A stretch of 64,000 nucleotides of DNA from Kordiimonas lipolytica (GCF_001550065.1 NZ_LRUB01000002.1:117915-181914), one strand, 5' to 3'. Shown: positions 35,376 through 44,770, counted from the stretch's first letter. Made by a program: numbers and translations. Notes: generated from the letters alone by a model not told the origin.

Positions 35376-36461
35376 CTATTGATCTGCAATCTCTCCTGGG
35401 TCGAGCTCTTCAATCCCAACCTCTGCTTCCCGCAGGTGTCGCTTCCGCTCAACCAACTCTGTCAGGAATTCCTGCACATGCCTGGGGTATTTTCCGGATG
35501 ATGAAGTTTTTCGGATTATAGCAGCGATGTCTTGTGGGGACGCATTTGGGTTTGATGCGGTGGCTAAAACAATTCTTGCCGGGTTCGTGTTGGCGGAGGT
35601 CGTCAGACCGAGATGTCCGTTATAGAGATCGGCTATGTACCAGTCTGAAATGTCAGGCTCGAATGTGCTCAGATTGGCAATCAGGCTGGTCATGCGAACG
35701 TCTGTATAGCGCATCAGGTGAGCTTTCAGGTTCCGGTCAAAGTCGGGAAATAAGGAGGCATAATTGGCATAAAGCGTTGAGACGCGCGCACCTTCATCCC
35801 ACAACTGGATGCCGCGCAGGCTGTTAACAAATTCGCGCGCATTATCTTCAAGGTTGGCCCAAACATTTTGCGCGGTATAAGCCTCGCGTCGCAGGTTTGG
35901 CCCGCCGATGGTGCCCTGGTAGAAACCATAAAGCACCCGGGGATCCTGCCAGTGGTTTACCACATAGGTTTCAATATCCTTGAGCGACATCCGCTTGCCT
36001 GCAACGGTTAGTATCTTTCTTGTCCAGTTTTCTTTGTGAAAGCCCTTCAAGTTTGATTGGGGATACACTTGGGCGATCTGGGTGAAGGCCGTGGCGTTAT
36101 GTAGGTTCAGCCAGTAGGCGAGCTGCTCATCTGGTGAAAATTCGGTCAGCGGAACATCATCTGGCACGCGGGACAGACCGTCTACAATCGCAGCCACATA
36201 GGCTTTGTTGCTGTCCCCAAGTGCATGGAAAAACACTCTGTTGGCTTCAAGTCGGGTGGGGTTGGGGTTGGTTTTTGTGAGCCTTGACGCTGGGGCGGTT
36301 TTAATACGCGCTGCGGGTTTGCGGTCAGACCGCCCTGTATCCATCACAGTTTCCTTCAGAACCATGTCCCAGTCGGCATAGCTGATGGATAGTTTTTCCT
36401 CTGCGAGTGCAGGGTGCGCGAATAATAATGCGATTGTCAGTATGGCTAAAAGCGGTCGCAT
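35376..36461 (-). CDS. Secreted DUF547 protein (second paralogue)
   Basis: A 361-aa protein with a signal peptide (MRPLLAILTIALLFAHPALA) and a DUF547 domain. It shares with its neighbour the order GRSDRKPAARI, NPTRLEANRVFFH, FSPDEQLAYWLNLHNATAF, VLYGFYQGTIGGPNLRREAY, VWANLEDNAREFVNSLRG and DWYIADLYNGHL. The two are an ancient tandem duplication, now well diverged, and 182 nt of AT-rich DNA separates them. Each may have its own promoter. Function unknown; both should act outside the inner membrane. Confidence 0.85.
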   Translation of the reverse strand: MRPLLAILTIALLFAHPALAEEKLSISYADWDMVLKETVMDTGRSDRKPAARIKTAPASRLTKTNPNPTRLEANRVFFHALGDSNKAYVAAIVDGLSRVPDDVPLTEFSPDEQLAYWLNLHNATAFTQIAQVYPQSNLKGFHKENWTRKILTVAGKRMSLKDIETYVVNHWQDPRVLYGFYQGTIGGPNLRREAYTAQNVWANLEDNAREFVNSLRGIQLWDEGARVSTLYANYASLFPDFDRNLKAHLMRYTDVRMTSLIANLSTFEPDISDWYIADLYNGHLGLTTSANTNPARIVLATASNPNASPQDIAAIIRKTSSSGKYPRHVQEFLTELVERKRHLREAEVGIEELDPGEIADQ

Positions 36462-36564
36462 GCAAAGTCTCTCCCCCAGTATCGAGTTGAAGAGATGTTA
36501 GCCTTAAAGTGTTATTAAGACAACTATTGCGATGAGGAGCTGTCTACACGCACAGGCCAAAGAA

Positions 36565-36590
36565 AAAGCCCGGCGGTGAGGCCGGGCTTT
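36565..36590 (-). terminator. Rho-independent terminator of the BI-1 gene
   Basis: A perfect 10-bp stem AAAGCCCGGC / GCCGGGCTTT, 6-nt loop, is followed on the minus strand by TTCTTT. It lies 25 nt past the stop. Confidence 0.88.
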
Positions 36591-36615
36591 GTGTGTTTCT
36601 TATGCAGCTTTTCGC

Positions 36616-37341
36616 CTATTCGCGATTGCCAAGGAAGCTCAGCAGATACATGAACAGGTTCACGAAATCGAGGTACAGGCTTACAGCACCCATGATCGCG
36701 CCTTTGGCGACAGCTTCGCCCGTGGCCATCATATAGTAGCTGTGCTTGATGCGCTGCGTGTCATAGGCAGTGAGGCCAGCGAAGATCAGTACGCCTGCAA
36801 CAGAAATAACGAACTGCATCATCGAAGACTGCATGAACATGTTCACAACGCTTGCGATGATCAGGCCAATCAGGCCCATGAACAGGAAGGTGCCCATGCC
36901 GGACAGGCTTTTCTTCGTGGTATAGCCGTAAAGGCTAAGCGCACCGAAAGAAGCTGCAGTGATGAAGAAAGTCCGTGCGATACTCTCACCGGTGTAAACT
37001 AGGAAAATCGACGCCAGCGACAGGCCCATAACGGTGGCGAACGCCCAGAAGACCATCTGCAGTGTGCCGGAGCTCATTTTTTGAACACCGAAGCTCATCA
37101 CCATAATGAAGGCTAGCGGCGCGAGCGCCAGAACCCAACGAAGCGGCGAGCCGTATACAGTTTGAACCAGCTCCTGGCTGCCCATCAGCATGTTGCCAAA
37201 AACCATGGCAACAATGCCGGTCAGCAGAACGCCGGACGCCATATAGTTATAGACCTTGAGCATGTAGGCGCGCAGGCCTTCATCGAACTCAGCAGTTTGG
37301 GTGGCAGAGCCAGCCCGGAAAGTAGTATTGTATCGTTCCAC
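36616..37341 (-). CDS. Bax inhibitor-1 / YccA family membrane protein
   Basis: A 241-aa protein with seven hydrophobic segments (for example ASGVLLTGIVAMVFGNML, LVYTGESIARTFFITAASFGAL and MGLIGLIIASVVNMF). It ends with the family Asp-rich region GLTAYDTQRIKHSYY. BI-1/YccA proteins are pH-sensitive calcium leak channels or regulators of FtsH-type proteolysis, depending on the member. The start is a GTG with GGGGAG about 8 nt upstream. It is a single-gene unit with its own promoter and terminator. Confidence 0.92.
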   Translation of the reverse strand: MERYNTTFRAGSATQTAEFDEGLRAYMLKVYNYMASGVLLTGIVAMVFGNMLMGSQELVQTVYGSPLRWVLALAPLAFIMVMSFGVQKMSSGTLQMVFWAFATVMGLSLASIFLVYTGESIARTFFITAASFGALSLYGYTTKKSLSGMGTFLFMGLIGLIIASVVNMFMQSSMMQFVISVAGVLIFAGLTAYDTQRIKHSYYMMATGEAVAKGAIMGAVSLYLDFVNLFMYLLSFLGNRE

Positions 37342-37379
37342 GATAGTTGCTCCCCATGGGGTTACAGTCAGTTGCAGCT

Positions 37380-37408
37380 AATATGGGCATTCGCCCTTTT
37401 GCTTGCAA
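37380..37408 (-). promoter_or_regulatory. Candidate promoter of the BI-1 gene
   Basis: On the minus strand, TTGCAA (37408-37403) and CATATT (37385-37380) are 17 nt apart, giving a start near 37373. The boxes closely match those before the SRP RNA. A 6-bp inverted repeat GATAGA-N5-TCTATC (37447-37463) lies upstream. Confidence 0.4.
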
Positions 37409-37483
37409 CCGTATTCGCAAGAATTTGATCGCAGAATTTCCAAGGCGATAGACTTTATCTATCACTGAAAATCCTGCATTTGA

Positions 37484-40018
37484 TCACTCGGTCCGCAGGA
37501 CCGCGTTCGGCTTGATCCCCAGTGCCCTGTAGCTAGAGCCCAAACCGAACAGAATGGTCACCAACAGGCTTGTGACCACGGTGAAAATCATCGGCGCGGG
37601 CAGGAAGCTGAATTCCATATCCATGACGAAATCCACCACGATCCATCCCGTAAGGCTGCCAAGCCCCAGCGCGATGGCGGCTGTAATCAGGCCGATAAGG
37701 GTATATTCCAACAGGTATGCCCTGAGAATCTGGCCCCTGACGGCGCCCACCACCTTCAGGATCACGCTTTCATAGACCCGCTGGCGGAAACCGGCAGCAA
37801 TCGCGCCCGCCAACACCAGAATGCCGGCGATGATGGCAACAGCGGCTGTCGCCCGCACGGCAGTGCCGATCTGGTCCATCATGGTGTTGACGCTTGAGAG
37901 CACCTCTTTCATGCGGATGGCCGTGACATTGGGGAAAGCGTTCGTCAGCACTTTGTGGGCTTCCACTTCCGCTTCGTTCGACGCCTTCAGTGTTGCCATA
38001 TAGGTGTGCGGCGCGGCCTTGAGCGTGTTCGGGTCAAACAGGATCACGAAATTGAAGCCGAAGGTGCCCCAGTCAATCTCCCTGAGCGACCGGACTGTCG
38101 CTGTGATCTCACGCCCCAGCACAGAAACGCTGATGGTGTCGCCTATTTTGAGGCCGAGGCCGTCTGCAGCTTCCTTGCCTAGGCTGACTTCAGGTTCACC
38201 TGCATAGCCAGCGGGCCACCAGTCGCCTTCAACCAGATGGCTGCCGTTGCCCAGCTCTTCCATATAGGAAAGGCCGCGGTCCCCGCGCAAGATCCAGCGC
38301 ACATTCTGGGCCACTTCAACTTCAGACGCGTTCACGCCGTTCAGTTTGGTCACCCGGCCCCTGAGGTTCGGCACACTCACCAGCTCCTCAACCCCGTCGA
38401 TGCCCTTGGCTTTCGCTTCGAATTCCGCAAGCTGATGGCCCTGAATGTCCAGAAGGAAGAAGGCCGGGGCCTCTTCCGGCACCTGTTCAGTCAGGCGTTC
38501 TGACAAGTTGCCTTCAATCAGCGCCAGCGTGGAAAAGAGCGTCAGGCCAAGCCCGAGCGAGATCACGACCGCACCCGTGGCCGCCCCGGGCCGGTGCAGG
38601 TTCGCAACGGCCATGCGGATCAGTGGGTTTCGTGACCGCGGCGCCTTGGATGCCAGCCGTTCAATCAGCCAACTGGTGAACCTTAGAAGGCCAAGTGTCA
38701 GCCCAGCGCCGCCCATGAAGCCTGCCGCGAGCATACGGTTGTCTGACATGCCAACCGCCAGCAGCACTACAACGGTGGCGGCACCGAAGATGGTGGCAAC
38801 ATAGATGAAGCGCGGCCAGCGGCTCTCAGGTGCCACGAGCGCCCGGAACAGGCGCACCGGCGGCAGGTCCCGCGCTTTGCCAAGCGGCCAAACCGCGAAG
38901 GCGACGGTGATCATCAGGCCATAAAGGGCAGAGAGGAAGAGCGCCAAAGGGTAAACCCCGCCATCGGGGCGGACCGGGAGCGTGTCAGGCAGGAACATCG
39001 CCAGCACGCTCGGTAGCATTGAACCCACGATCATGCCAACCGCGATGGCGATCAGGCCAATCAGCAGTATCTGGAAGAAATAGGTTTTGAAAACTGTGCT
39101 GCCGTCCGCACCCAGTATCTTGAAGGTGGCGATGGTCTTGGTCTTGCGGTCCATATAGCCGCGCACCGCATTGCCCACACCCACACCGCCAACAACCAGC
39201 GCGGAAATGCCGACGAGCGTGAGGAAGATACCCATCTGGTCAATGAAGCGGCGAAGTCCCGGCGCACTCGTGGACCGGTCACGCACCCGCCAGTTGGCGT
39301 CCGGGAAAGCTTCCTTCAAATCTTCGCGCACGGCCTTGATATCGGTGCCTGCAGGCATTTTAAGTTTGTAATAGAAGTTCACCAGGCTGCCGGTTGTGAT
39401 CAGGCCGGTTTCTTCAAGGGCTGCGCGGCGGATCATCACGCTGGGGCCAAGCTGGAAGCCCATGTTGGCCTTGTCGGGTTCCTTCTCAATGAACGCGCGG
39501 ATATCGGCTTTCACGTTGCCGAAGATCAGTGTGTCGCCGGGTTCAACGCCCAGGCGGTCAGCCAGCAGCGGGTCAATCGCCACGCCCCATTTACCCGCGC
39601 GCTTTTCAAACAGCGCTTCGTTATCGAGCATTGGTTTGGTGACGAAATCCCCATAAAGCGGGTATAGGCCATCGACCGCCCGGAGTTCCACAAGGGTGGA
39701 CCGGGGCGCGCCGTCAACCCGCGCCATGGTGCGAAGGCGCGCGCTATCGGAAAGCGTGCCGCGTTCATTCAGCCATGTTCTGGCTTCAGGCCCCAGTTGA
39801 GCCTGGAAAATGTTGATCTCCATGTCGCCGCCAAGGATCGATTGTCCTTCGCGCTCCATGCCTTCCTGGATCGCGCGGGTGAGCGAGCCGACGGCGGCGA
39901 TGGCAGTCACGCCCAAAATCAGGCAGGCCATGAAGATGCGGAAGCCCGAAAGGCCGCCACGAAGTTCCCGAAGCGCCAGCCTTAACGCCACTGGCAGGGC
40001 GGGGTTGCGGCTGATCAT
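37484..40018 (-). CDS. FtsX-type ABC transporter permease (YbbP-like)
   Basis: An 844-aa permease with an N-terminal membrane helix, a large periplasmic domain (about 45-250) and FtsX-type membrane blocks (about 255-380, then 460-490, 700-840). The layout with ten or so hydrophobic segments matches E. coli YbbP rather than the four-helix MacB type. It likely extracts a lipid or hydrophobic substrate from the inner membrane. It overlaps the ATPase gene by 4 nt, and the TesA-type esterase is divergent, the same neighbourhood as ybbP-ybbA-tesA in enterobacteria. Confidence 0.9.
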   Translation of the reverse strand: MISRNPALPVALRLALRELRGGLSGFRIFMACLILGVTAIAAVGSLTRAIQEGMEREGQSILGGDMEINIFQAQLGPEARTWLNERGTLSDSARLRTMARVDGAPRSTLVELRAVDGLYPLYGDFVTKPMLDNEALFEKRAGKWGVAIDPLLADRLGVEPGDTLIFGNVKADIRAFIEKEPDKANMGFQLGPSVMIRRAALEETGLITTGSLVNFYYKLKMPAGTDIKAVREDLKEAFPDANWRVRDRSTSAPGLRRFIDQMGIFLTLVGISALVVGGVGVGNAVRGYMDRKTKTIATFKILGADGSTVFKTYFFQILLIGLIAIAVGMIVGSMLPSVLAMFLPDTLPVRPDGGVYPLALFLSALYGLMITVAFAVWPLGKARDLPPVRLFRALVAPESRWPRFIYVATIFGAATVVVLLAVGMSDNRMLAAGFMGGAGLTLGLLRFTSWLIERLASKAPRSRNPLIRMAVANLHRPGAATGAVVISLGLGLTLFSTLALIEGNLSERLTEQVPEEAPAFFLLDIQGHQLAEFEAKAKGIDGVEELVSVPNLRGRVTKLNGVNASEVEVAQNVRWILRGDRGLSYMEELGNGSHLVEGDWWPAGYAGEPEVSLGKEAADGLGLKIGDTISVSVLGREITATVRSLREIDWGTFGFNFVILFDPNTLKAAPHTYMATLKASNEAEVEAHKVLTNAFPNVTAIRMKEVLSSVNTMMDQIGTAVRATAAVAIIAGILVLAGAIAAGFRQRVYESVILKVVGAVRGQILRAYLLEYTLIGLITAAIALGLGSLTGWIVVDFVMDMEFSFLPAPMIFTVVTSLLVTILFGLGSSYRALGIKPNAVLRTE

Positions 40019-40755
40019 TTGTTTGACACCTTGCCCATAACGCCCATGTCGCCAGTGACGGACTTGGTGTTGCCCGTATCGTCCACCACTTTACCATCGG
40101 CCATTGAAATCACACGGTCGCAGCGGTCGGCGAGCTCCGGGTCGTGGGTCACCAGCACAAGGGTGGACCCGCGCGCTTCGGCGAGATCGAAGATCAGTTT
40201 GATGATGGCATGGCCGGTCTTGCCGTCCAGGTTGCCTGTGGGTTCGTCACCAAACAGGATTGCGGGCTCAGGGGCCAGTGCGCGGGCCAAAGCCACTCGC
40301 TGTTGTTCGCCGCCCGAAAGCTGCGCCGGGTAATGGTCCATCCGGTGCGCAAGGCCCACAGCCTCAAGTTCCTTGGCCGCGCGGTCGAAGGCGTCGTTGA
40401 CGCCCGCAAGTTCAAGTGGCACGGCCACGTTTTCCAATGCCGTCATGGTGGGGATCAGGTGGAAGGCTTGCATCACGATGCCCACGCCCTTCAGCCGGTG
40501 GCGGGCAAGCGTGTCTTCGTCTGCGCCCTCGAATGTCAGGCCGTCAACTTCTACTGATCCGGTCGTTGCCTGCTCCAGGCCGGTCATCAGGCTCATCAGC
40601 GATGATTTGCCGCTGCCCGATGGGCCAACAATGCCCACAGTTTCGCCTTTTTCGATGCCGAAACTGATGCCCTTCAGGATATTCACAGGGCCCGCGCCGC
40701 TCTCGAGCGTCAGCGTGACATCGGATAATTTGATGATGCTGGAAGTGTCAGCCAT
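40015..40755 (-). CDS. ABC transporter ATP-binding protein (YbbA-like)
   Basis: A 246-aa ATPase of the MacB/LolD group. Walker A is GPSGSGKSSLM (about 44-54), the signature is LSGGEQQRVALARAL (about 150-164) and Walker B is ILFGDEPTGNLD (about 170-181). It partners the adjacent YbbP-like permease. The ATG is at 40755; the esterase gene starts 75 nt away in the other direction, so a shared promoter region is likely. Confidence 0.94.
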   Translation of the reverse strand: MADTSSIIKLSDVTLTLESGAGPVNILKGISFGIEKGETVGIVGPSGSGKSSLMSLMTGLEQATTGSVEVDGLTFEGADEDTLARHRLKGVGIVMQAFHLIPTMTALENVAVPLELAGVNDAFDRAAKELEAVGLAHRMDHYPAQLSGGEQQRVALARALAPEPAILFGDEPTGNLDGKTGHAIIKLIFDLAEARGSTLVLVTHDPELADRCDRVISMADGKVVDDTGNTKSVTGDMGVMGKVSNK

Positions 40756-40829
40756 TGTAATTGTCTCTCTTCGCTGCCAGATATTCTGATTATGGTTTTA
40801 AACGTCTCTATAAGCTGGGAGTTTGCCTC

Positions 40830-41507
40830 GTGAAGGTCAATCAAACGCTCAAACTTTTTTTCTATACGCTTACTGCGGTCATTTGGACGACTTTTGCGCC
40901 CGGAAGCACCGTAAGCGCGACGGATGGCGAAAGTGCGGCAGATACGGTTGAAATACTGGCGTTTGGCGACAGCTTGACCGCAGGCTATGGCCTTGAGGCA
41001 GGAGACGGTTTCACGGACCAGCTTGAAGACTGGCTGAATGCCAATATGAATGTCCCGGTAAAGGTGACGAATGCGGGCGTGTCTGGTGATACCACATCGG
41101 GCGGCCGGTCACGGCTTGAGTGGGGGCTTGCACCTTTTGAAGGCGGCAGGCCGGATCTCGTGATCCTGACACTGGGCGGCAATGATGGCCTTCGGGGGAT
41201 CGACCCAAAAATCACTCGCGACAATATTGATGCCATGGTCGGGCTTCTGACCGAACGCGGTATCCCGGTGTTGATTGGCGGCATGATGGCGCCGCCAAAC
41301 CTGGGCCCGGATTATGCTGAAATCTTCAATCCATCCTACAAGGCAACGGCGGAAAAATACGGCCAGCCGCTTTATCCCTTCTTTCTTGAAGGGGTGGCAG
41401 CCGATCCGGCGCTTAACCAGACTGACGGAATTCACCCCAACGCCGAGGGCGTAAAAATTATCGTGAATAATATCGGACCAGTAGTCAAAGACCTGATTTT
41501 ACGCTAG
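40830..41507 (+). CDS. tesA: TesA-like arylesterase / lysophospholipase (SGNH hydrolase)
   Basis: A 225-aa secreted hydrolase. After a hydrophobic leader (LFFYTLTAVIWTTFAPGSTVSA) come the SGNH blocks: GDSLTAGYGL (block I, nucleophile Ser), NAGVSGDTTSGG (II), GGNDGLRG (III) and DGIHPNAEG (V, Asp and His). In E. coli TesA is a periplasmic thioesterase, protease I and lysophospholipase L1. The frame opens with a TTG at 40761, but the GTG at 40830 with GGGAG about 9 nt upstream gives a normal signal peptide. It is divergent from the YbbAP-type transporter, so product or substrate transport may be linked. Confidence 0.9.
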   Translation: MKVNQTLKLFFYTLTAVIWTTFAPGSTVSATDGESAADTVEILAFGDSLTAGYGLEAGDGFTDQLEDWLNANMNVPVKVTNAGVSGDTTSGGRSRLEWGLAPFEGGRPDLVILTLGGNDGLRGIDPKITRDNIDAMVGLLTERGIPVLIGGMMAPPNLGPDYAEIFNPSYKATAEKYGQPLYPFFLEGVAADPALNQTDGIHPNAEGVKIIVNNIGPVVKDLILR

Positions 41508-41575
41508 AGTTAGTGTGTCGTGGGTATGTGACCCACGAAATCTTGTCGCTTACGACTCTTTTAGGGAGGTCGACC

Positions 41576-42178
41576 ATGGTTCGTTTATTTGTCGGCCTGG
41601 AAATTCCCGAAAATGTGCGATCTGCGCTCGATGAGGCGCGCGGCGGTGTGGAATGTGCACACTGGCAGCGGGATGACCAGCTCCATCTAACCCTTGCTTT
41701 TATCGGCGATGTTCCCAAGCGAACAATGCATGAAATCGAAAGCGAGCTTTCCCGGATAATTGTGACGCCCTTTGAGCTCGACCTCAGGGGCGTTGGTCTT
41801 TTTGGGAAGCCCAAACAGCCCAAGAACCTGTGGGCCGGTGTGTCTGACAGAAAGCCACTTGTACATTTGCATGAGAAGATTTGCTTCGCGCTGGAAAGCG
41901 TGGGGGTGGATGTGGAACGCAGGAAATACAAGCCGCATGTTACGCTGGCGCGGTTTCGCCGGGGGGCGCAGGCTCGCATCGGCGACTGGCTGACGGAGCA
42001 TGAAATCCTGCGGACACCCGCGTGGACGGTGGATCATTTCACGCTGTTTTCCAGCCAGCTGACGTGCGAGGGGTCCTTCTACACCGTCGAAAGCCGGTTT
42101 GGCCGTGCCTATGAGGGCGAGACCGAGGACGAGGATTTCACTGCCTTCAGCGGCTTTGAACTGGAACCAGCCTGGTAG
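41576..42178 (+). CDS. thpR: RNA 2',3'-cyclic phosphodiesterase (2H family)
   Basis: A 200-aa 2H phosphoesterase, formerly 2'-5' RNA ligase. The two catalytic motifs are HLTLAFIG (about 37-44) and HVTLARFR (about 123-130), both HxTx. The N-terminus RLFVGLEIPE is typical. The ATG at 41576 has AGGGAGGT about 5 nt upstream. Its acidic tail (EGETEDEDF) overlaps the 3' end of the convergent hydrolase gene by 32 nt. The family hydrolyses cyclic phosphate ends of RNA; the biological target is unclear. Confidence 0.92.
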   Translation: MVRLFVGLEIPENVRSALDEARGGVECAHWQRDDQLHLTLAFIGDVPKRTMHEIESELSRIIVTPFELDLRGVGLFGKPKQPKNLWAGVSDRKPLVHLHEKICFALESVGVDVERRKYKPHVTLARFRRGAQARIGDWLTEHEILRTPAWTVDHFTLFSSQLTCEGSFYTVESRFGRAYEGETEDEDFTAFSGFELEPAW

Positions 42179-43031
42179 CAGGCAGCCTGGACGCCATGTC
42201 GGTTATGGCGTCCAACAGCGCGCCGCGCGCATTCCAGGGCAGGAAATGGTTGGTGCCTTCAAGGGTAACCAGCTTTGGCACCGTGTCCGTAAATTCCCGC
42301 AGCATATAATCCGTGTTGGCATAGGGTACCAGCTCGTCTGCCGTGCCGTGCACGATGGTGACCGGCACATGGATGTTCTTGAGGCGTGGCTCAAGGGCGC
42401 GTAGTTCATCTTCAAGGCCGATCAGCTCAAGATTGGCATTCCTGAGTTCCCGTTGCAGCAGCCAGGAAAAGGGTGGCACGGCCCCCAGTCGCTGTATCCA
42501 CATGACTTCTTCAAGGTCAGGATCCAGTGCACCCGCTGCGATGATGATACCGCCAACCTTGTCACCATACAGCGTGGCCGCTGCAGCCACAATCGGGCCG
42601 CCCAGCGAGTGGCCGACCAGAATGGGCTTGCCGCGTTCCGGCATGGTAATGAGCGGCCCCAGCGCCTGGGCCTGTGCCATGATGGATGTCTGGGCACGGT
42701 CAGGTCGGGTCTGGCCAAAGCCGGGCCGATCAACGGCGATAAACTGAAACCCATCGGGTGCGTTCTTCAGCATGTCATACCAGTCTGATGAATCGCCGGG
42801 CGTGCCATGCACAAAAATAACCCGCTGACCCGTAGGGGCTCCGCCCTCAAGATAGCTGAGCTGGTAGAGCTCCTCGGCCTTGGTGGCAACAGCCCGGCGC
42901 ATGGCGAATTCGTCATGATCGAACCGCGGCTGCATGGAGATATAAGCGGAGGCGCAACCAACCAGAAGAAAGGGAAGCGCCAGGAGACAGCACCAGAATT
43001 TCTTTGATTTCAGGATCGCCAGTATGCGCAT
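42147..43031 (-). CDS. Alpha/beta hydrolase lipoprotein
   Basis: A 294-aa alpha/beta hydrolase with a lipoprotein signal: the lipobox LVGC places the lipidated Cys at about residue 26. The nucleophile elbow is GHSLGG (about 140-145). HGTPGDSSDW forms the oxyanion region, and the acid and histidine are in HGTADELVPY and EGTNHFLPW. Substrate unknown; it should act at the outer or inner membrane face in the periplasm. It overlaps the end of thpR by 32 nt, tail to tail. Confidence 0.88.
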   Translation of the reverse strand: MRILAILKSKKFWCCLLALPFLLVGCASAYISMQPRFDHDEFAMRRAVATKAEELYQLSYLEGGAPTGQRVIFVHGTPGDSSDWYDMLKNAPDGFQFIAVDRPGFGQTRPDRAQTSIMAQAQALGPLITMPERGKPILVGHSLGGPIVAAAATLYGDKVGGIIIAAGALDPDLEEVMWIQRLGAVPPFSWLLQRELRNANLELIGLEDELRALEPRLKNIHVPVTIVHGTADELVPYANTDYMLREFTDTVPKLVTLEGTNHFLPWNARGALLDAITDMASRLPATRLVPVQSR

Positions 43032-43142
43032 GGGTAGTCCTCGCTTTATGCCTTTATGCCTGCCCCATTCAAATCATAGGCGGTCAGGACCATGCAGCCA
43101 GTGACATCATCTCAACTTTGCGTGACGCGATTGCTTCCCATT

Positions 43143-43176
43143 TGGTCATAAATCTGTGACACTCGCCGCGTAATCC
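43143..43176 (+). promoter_or_regulatory. Candidate Pho box and -10 element of the phoD-type gene
   Basis: TGGTCAT-AAAT-CTGTGAC (43143-43160) matches the E. coli Pho box CTGTCAT-AWAW-CTGTCAY at 15 of 18 positions. TAATCC (43171-43176) follows 10 nt later, the spacing of PhoB-activated promoters, and the ATG is 37 nt further on. This fits phosphate-starvation control of a phosphodiesterase. By-eye match. Confidence 0.6.
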
Positions 43177-43213
43177 TGACTGTTCAGACAAGATTTTCCA
43201 GAAGGGGGCTTTC

Positions 43214-44770
43214 ATGGGCAATTTTTCACGGCGTCAGATTTTGCGGGGGGCTAGCCTTCTTGGCTTGGCGGCATTTTCGAAACCGCTCTTGGCTACGCCA
43301 GCATGGTTGACGGGTAAACCTCGTTTTGCCAGCTATCCCTTCACATTGGGCGTGGCATCGGGCGACCCGCTTCCCACGGGTTTTGTGATCTGGACACGGT
43401 TGGCCCCCAACCCGCTTGACGCGATGGCTGTGGGCGGCGACCCGGTCCCTGTGCGCTATGAAGTGGCTGTGGATGACCGGTTCAGGAAAGTGGTGCGACA
43501 GGGAAGCGCCATTGCTTACCCTGAAAATGCGCACGCGGTGCATGTGGATGTAACGGGGCTGGAGCCGGGCAGGCCATACTTTTACCGCTTCATGGCGGGG
43601 GATGAGGTCAGCCCGGTGGGGCGGGGCCGCACCACGCCAGCCTTCATGGCACCAACAGACTGCTACCGTTTTGCTTTTGCCTCCTGCCAGAATTACACTG
43701 TCGGTTATTTCAAGGCATACCGCGATATGATCGCGCAGGATGTCGACCTGATCGTGCATCTGGGCGACTATATCTATGAGCACTCCTATGACCCGATATT
43801 GCGGCATGTGCCGACGATGCTGGCCCGATCGCTTGATGACTATCGCGCGCTGCATGCGGCCTATAAGCTTGATACAGACCTGCAGGCCGCCCATGCCCAT
43901 ACAAGCTGGCTGCTGACATGGGATGATCATGAAGTCGCCAATGATTATGCCGCAGACCAGGATGCGCTTTATGAAGACCCGCGCACCTTCCTGATCCGAA
44001 GGGCGGCTGCCTATAAAGCCTATTTTGAGCATTTGCCGCTGCGCCGGGCAGCCACGCCGGCAGGGCCCGATATGCATCTCTATCAGCGGGTCAATTTCGG
44101 TGACCTGATGGAAATCAGCATGCTGGATACGCGCCAGTACAGGTCAGACCAGCCGTGCCAGACACCGGAAGACGGGGGTTGGCAGCAGGTGAATTGCGCG
44201 GAGCGGTTTGACCCCAATCGCACTATTCTGGGCGAGGCCCAGGAAAAGTGGCTGGGCTGGGGGTATGGCCGGTCCGGGGCGAAGTGGAATGTGATGGCCC
44301 AGGGCATGCTGTTTTCCAAGCATGACTATCAGTTGGGCGAGGGCGAGCTGATTGGCAGCGAATATTGGGACGGCTATGTGGCCTCGCGCGACAAGGTGCT
44401 TGACCTGATCGAACAACGGCCCGTCTCAAACCCGATCATTATCGGCGGCGATGTGCATGCGTCCTACGTGTGTGACGTGAAGCAGGACTTCAGCGACCCG
44501 GCATCGAAAACACTGGCCAGTGAATTTGTCGCAACCTCGATTACAAGCGGCAACAGCCATTGGCCGAAAAACGTCAGGTCCTTGCCGGAAAACCCGCATA
44601 TCAAGCTCTATGAAGGCAGGCACCGTGGTTATACCCTGTGCGACCTGACAAAGGACACATTCACAGCCGACTTGCGCGTGGTTAACGATGTGCTGAAGCC
44701 GGACCTGGAGGCCAGCAGTTTCAAGCGATATGTGGTGGAAGACGGCGTGGCTGGCCCACAGGAAGCTTAA
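43214..44770 (+). CDS. phoD: PhoD-family alkaline phosphatase/phosphodiesterase, Tat-exported
   Basis: A 518-aa metallo-phosphatase. The N-terminus has a Tat signal (SRRQILRGASLLGLAAF, twin Arg at 6-7). An N-terminal beta domain (PFTLGVASGDPLPTGFVIWTR) leads into the catalytic part: FASCQN, VHLGDYIYE (about 181-189), WDDHEVANDY (about 237-246) and GGDVHASY near 414-421. These supply the Fe/Ca ligands of the family. PhoD enzymes release phosphate from phospholipids and teichoic-acid-like diesters. A Pho-box-like site precedes it. Confidence 0.93.
   Translation: MGNFSRRQILRGASLLGLAAFSKPLLATPAWLTGKPRFASYPFTLGVASGDPLPTGFVIWTRLAPNPLDAMAVGGDPVPVRYEVAVDDRFRKVVRQGSAIAYPENAHAVHVDVTGLEPGRPYFYRFMAGDEVSPVGRGRTTPAFMAPTDCYRFAFASCQNYTVGYFKAYRDMIAQDVDLIVHLGDYIYEHSYDPILRHVPTMLARSLDDYRALHAAYKLDTDLQAAHAHTSWLLTWDDHEVANDYAADQDALYEDPRTFLIRRAAAYKAYFEHLPLRRAATPAGPDMHLYQRVNFGDLMEISMLDTRQYRSDQPCQTPEDGGWQQVNCAERFDPNRTILGEAQEKWLGWGYGRSGAKWNVMAQGMLFSKHDYQLGEGELIGSEYWDGYVASRDKVLDLIEQRPVSNPIIIGGDVHASYVCDVKQDFSDPASKTLASEFVATSITSGNSHWPKNVRSLPENPHIKLYEGRHRGYTLCDLTKDTFTADLRVVNDVLKPDLEASSFKRYVVEDGVAGPQEA

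Noticed and set aside
41519..41537. Terminator after tesA (CGTGGGT-N5-ACCCACG)
   Set aside because: It is a 7-bp hairpin without any T run. It could be a weak hairpin in the thpR leader, so it was not called as a terminator.
42147..42178. Possible frameshift where thpR and the hydrolase gene overlap
   Set aside because: Both proteins have complete family motifs well before the overlap. A 32-nt convergent overlap of variable tails is ordinary.
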